In this document: positions 48,828 through 49,292 of the stretch, piece after piece | How the letters are laid out: every line of letters starts with the position of its first letter | How positions within the stretch are numbered: position 1 is the stretch's first letter | Source of the DNA: a virus | Virus record (IMG/VR): IMGVR_UViG_3300010883_010427 | Coordinates: 1-49,292 of that record | Reading direction: 5' to 3' (one strand) | Length of the DNA: 49,292 nt | Program-made: the position numbers and the translations under genes | The notes under the pieces: generated by a model | Databases searched by the model: none | What the model saw: the letters and a program-made list of their open reading frames with translations, nothing else | What the model was told of the DNA's origin: nothing

Positions 48828-49292
48828 GGGTGGCGGTTTGCGTATCAGGATCTTTGAGGCAGTTTAAAAGCTGTTATGAAAATTTAGTTGAGCATTTGTT
48901 TTCAGTGAATGGCTGTGAATATGATTTCTTTCTAAGTAGTTGGGATAGCAAAATCAGGCATCACAAGGTGGATTTTGAAGACGAAGGAACGTTTGAAGAA
49001 GCTATAAGTTTATACAAGCCTAAAAAATATAATTACGAAATATATAACAATGAAAAGAGGAAGGAGCTTGCCAATCTTTCTGGACTTATAGAACACCAAA
49101 GAAAGTATAGTGGAGGCAAATCTCTGAAAAGACAATTTAAACACAAAGTAACAGGTGGGTGGTATGCTCATAATTATATTGGACAGCTATATAATATATA
49201 TAAAGCCAACGAGTTAAAAAAAGACTATGAAAAAGAAAACAACTTTAAATACGACCTTTCTATTAGAATAAGATATGATGCTTGGGTAACTA
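48824..49292 (+). CDS. Partial glycan-biosynthesis protein, truncated by window end
   Basis: The frame is open from ATG 48824 to the end of the window (at least 156 residues). It starts MRVAVCVSGSLRQFKSCYEN and has FFLSSWDSKIRHHK, ISLYKPKKYNYEIYN and YDLSIRIRYDAWV. These are the same order of elements as the gene at 46027 (RVAVCLSGQLR, AWDW, YKPHKYKF, FRCRTE). It is therefore a paralogue. The stop is outside the window, so its size and function cannot be judged. Confidence 0.65.
   Translation, partial: MRVAVCVSGSLRQFKSCYENLVEHLFSVNGCEYDFFLSSWDSKIRHHKVDFEDEGTFEEAISLYKPKKYNYEIYNNEKRKELANLSGLIEHQRKYSGGKSLKRQFKHKVTGGWYAHNYIGQLYNIYKANELKKDYEKENNFKYDLSIRIRYDAWVT

Overview
The window is a continuous, densely packed piece of an AT-rich genome with essentially every gene on the + strand. 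Genes overlap by a few bases (ATGA, TTGA and GTGA junctions) and there is almost no intergenic DNA. It holds a phage-type DNA replication and nucleotide-metabolism module, two small sigma-like factors, tandem putative virion proteins and many phage-like small ORFs. I read it as part of a large tailed dsDNA bacteriophage genome, probably aquatic or marine: PhoH, dUTPase and a class II ribonucleotide reductase sit beside a large glycan locus. No terminase, portal, major capsid or tail-tube gene was recognised, so the window is only part of the genome. No tRNA, CRISPR array, IS element or integrase was seen.

Layout. (1) 0-3.9 kb: a small membrane protein, then an exostosin-like and a GT4 glycosyltransferase, a PAP2-type acid phosphatase and a GT-A-like protein. 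(2) 3.9-7.0 kb: small unknown genes, a ClpP-like serine protease, a sigma-like factor and a DeoC-like protein that appears to lack its Schiff-base lysine. (3) 7.0-9.3 kb: two tandem paralogous Gly/Ser/Thr-rich proteins with matching leaders, probably virion or adhesion proteins. (4) 9.3-13.2 kb: a block holding three small membrane proteins, a holin-like protein, a Cys-rich membrane-tethered protein overlapped by another gene, an FkbM methyltransferase and an M19-family dipeptidase homologue. Hairpin terminators lie inside it and at its end. (5) 13.2-17.3 kb: two thioredoxins, a sugar epimerase, a GT-A-like paralogue, a beta-propeller-like protein and dCMP deaminase. (6) 17.28-17.46 kb: a non-coding interval with a promoter-like motif, a nested structured RNA and a U-tract. 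(7) 17.5-35.6 kb: class II RNR, dUTPase, PhoH, zinc-ribbon proteins, RecA, a Vsr-like nuclease, DnaB-like helicase, primase, dNMP kinase, a Cas4/RecB-like nuclease, a DNA polymerase III alpha subunit split over two genes around a DnaQ-like exonuclease, SSB and a second sigma-like factor. (8) 35.6-49.3 kb: about 14 overlapping genes for glycosyltransferases, nucleotidyltransferases, a HAD-NTase fusion and an NAD-dependent epimerase. The last gene runs off the window.

How it fits together. The nucleotide genes (RNR with thioredoxins, dCMP deaminase, dUTPase, dNMP kinase) feed a phage-encoded bacterial-style replisome (PolIII alpha in two pieces, DnaQ-like exonuclease, DnaB, primase, SSB). RecA and three nucleases would serve recombination and repair. 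The sugar genes could build a glycan from precursor activation (NTases, HAD phosphatase, epimerases) to assembly (GT2, GT4, GT25 and exostosin-like transferases). The target may be virion proteins, the host surface or DNA; the sequence does not say which. The most unusual points are the split polymerase, the structured RNA before RNR, the repeated promoter-like motif that may be read by a phage sigma factor, the degenerate DeoC, and the size and mix of the glycan locus. Functions are assigned by motif recognition only.
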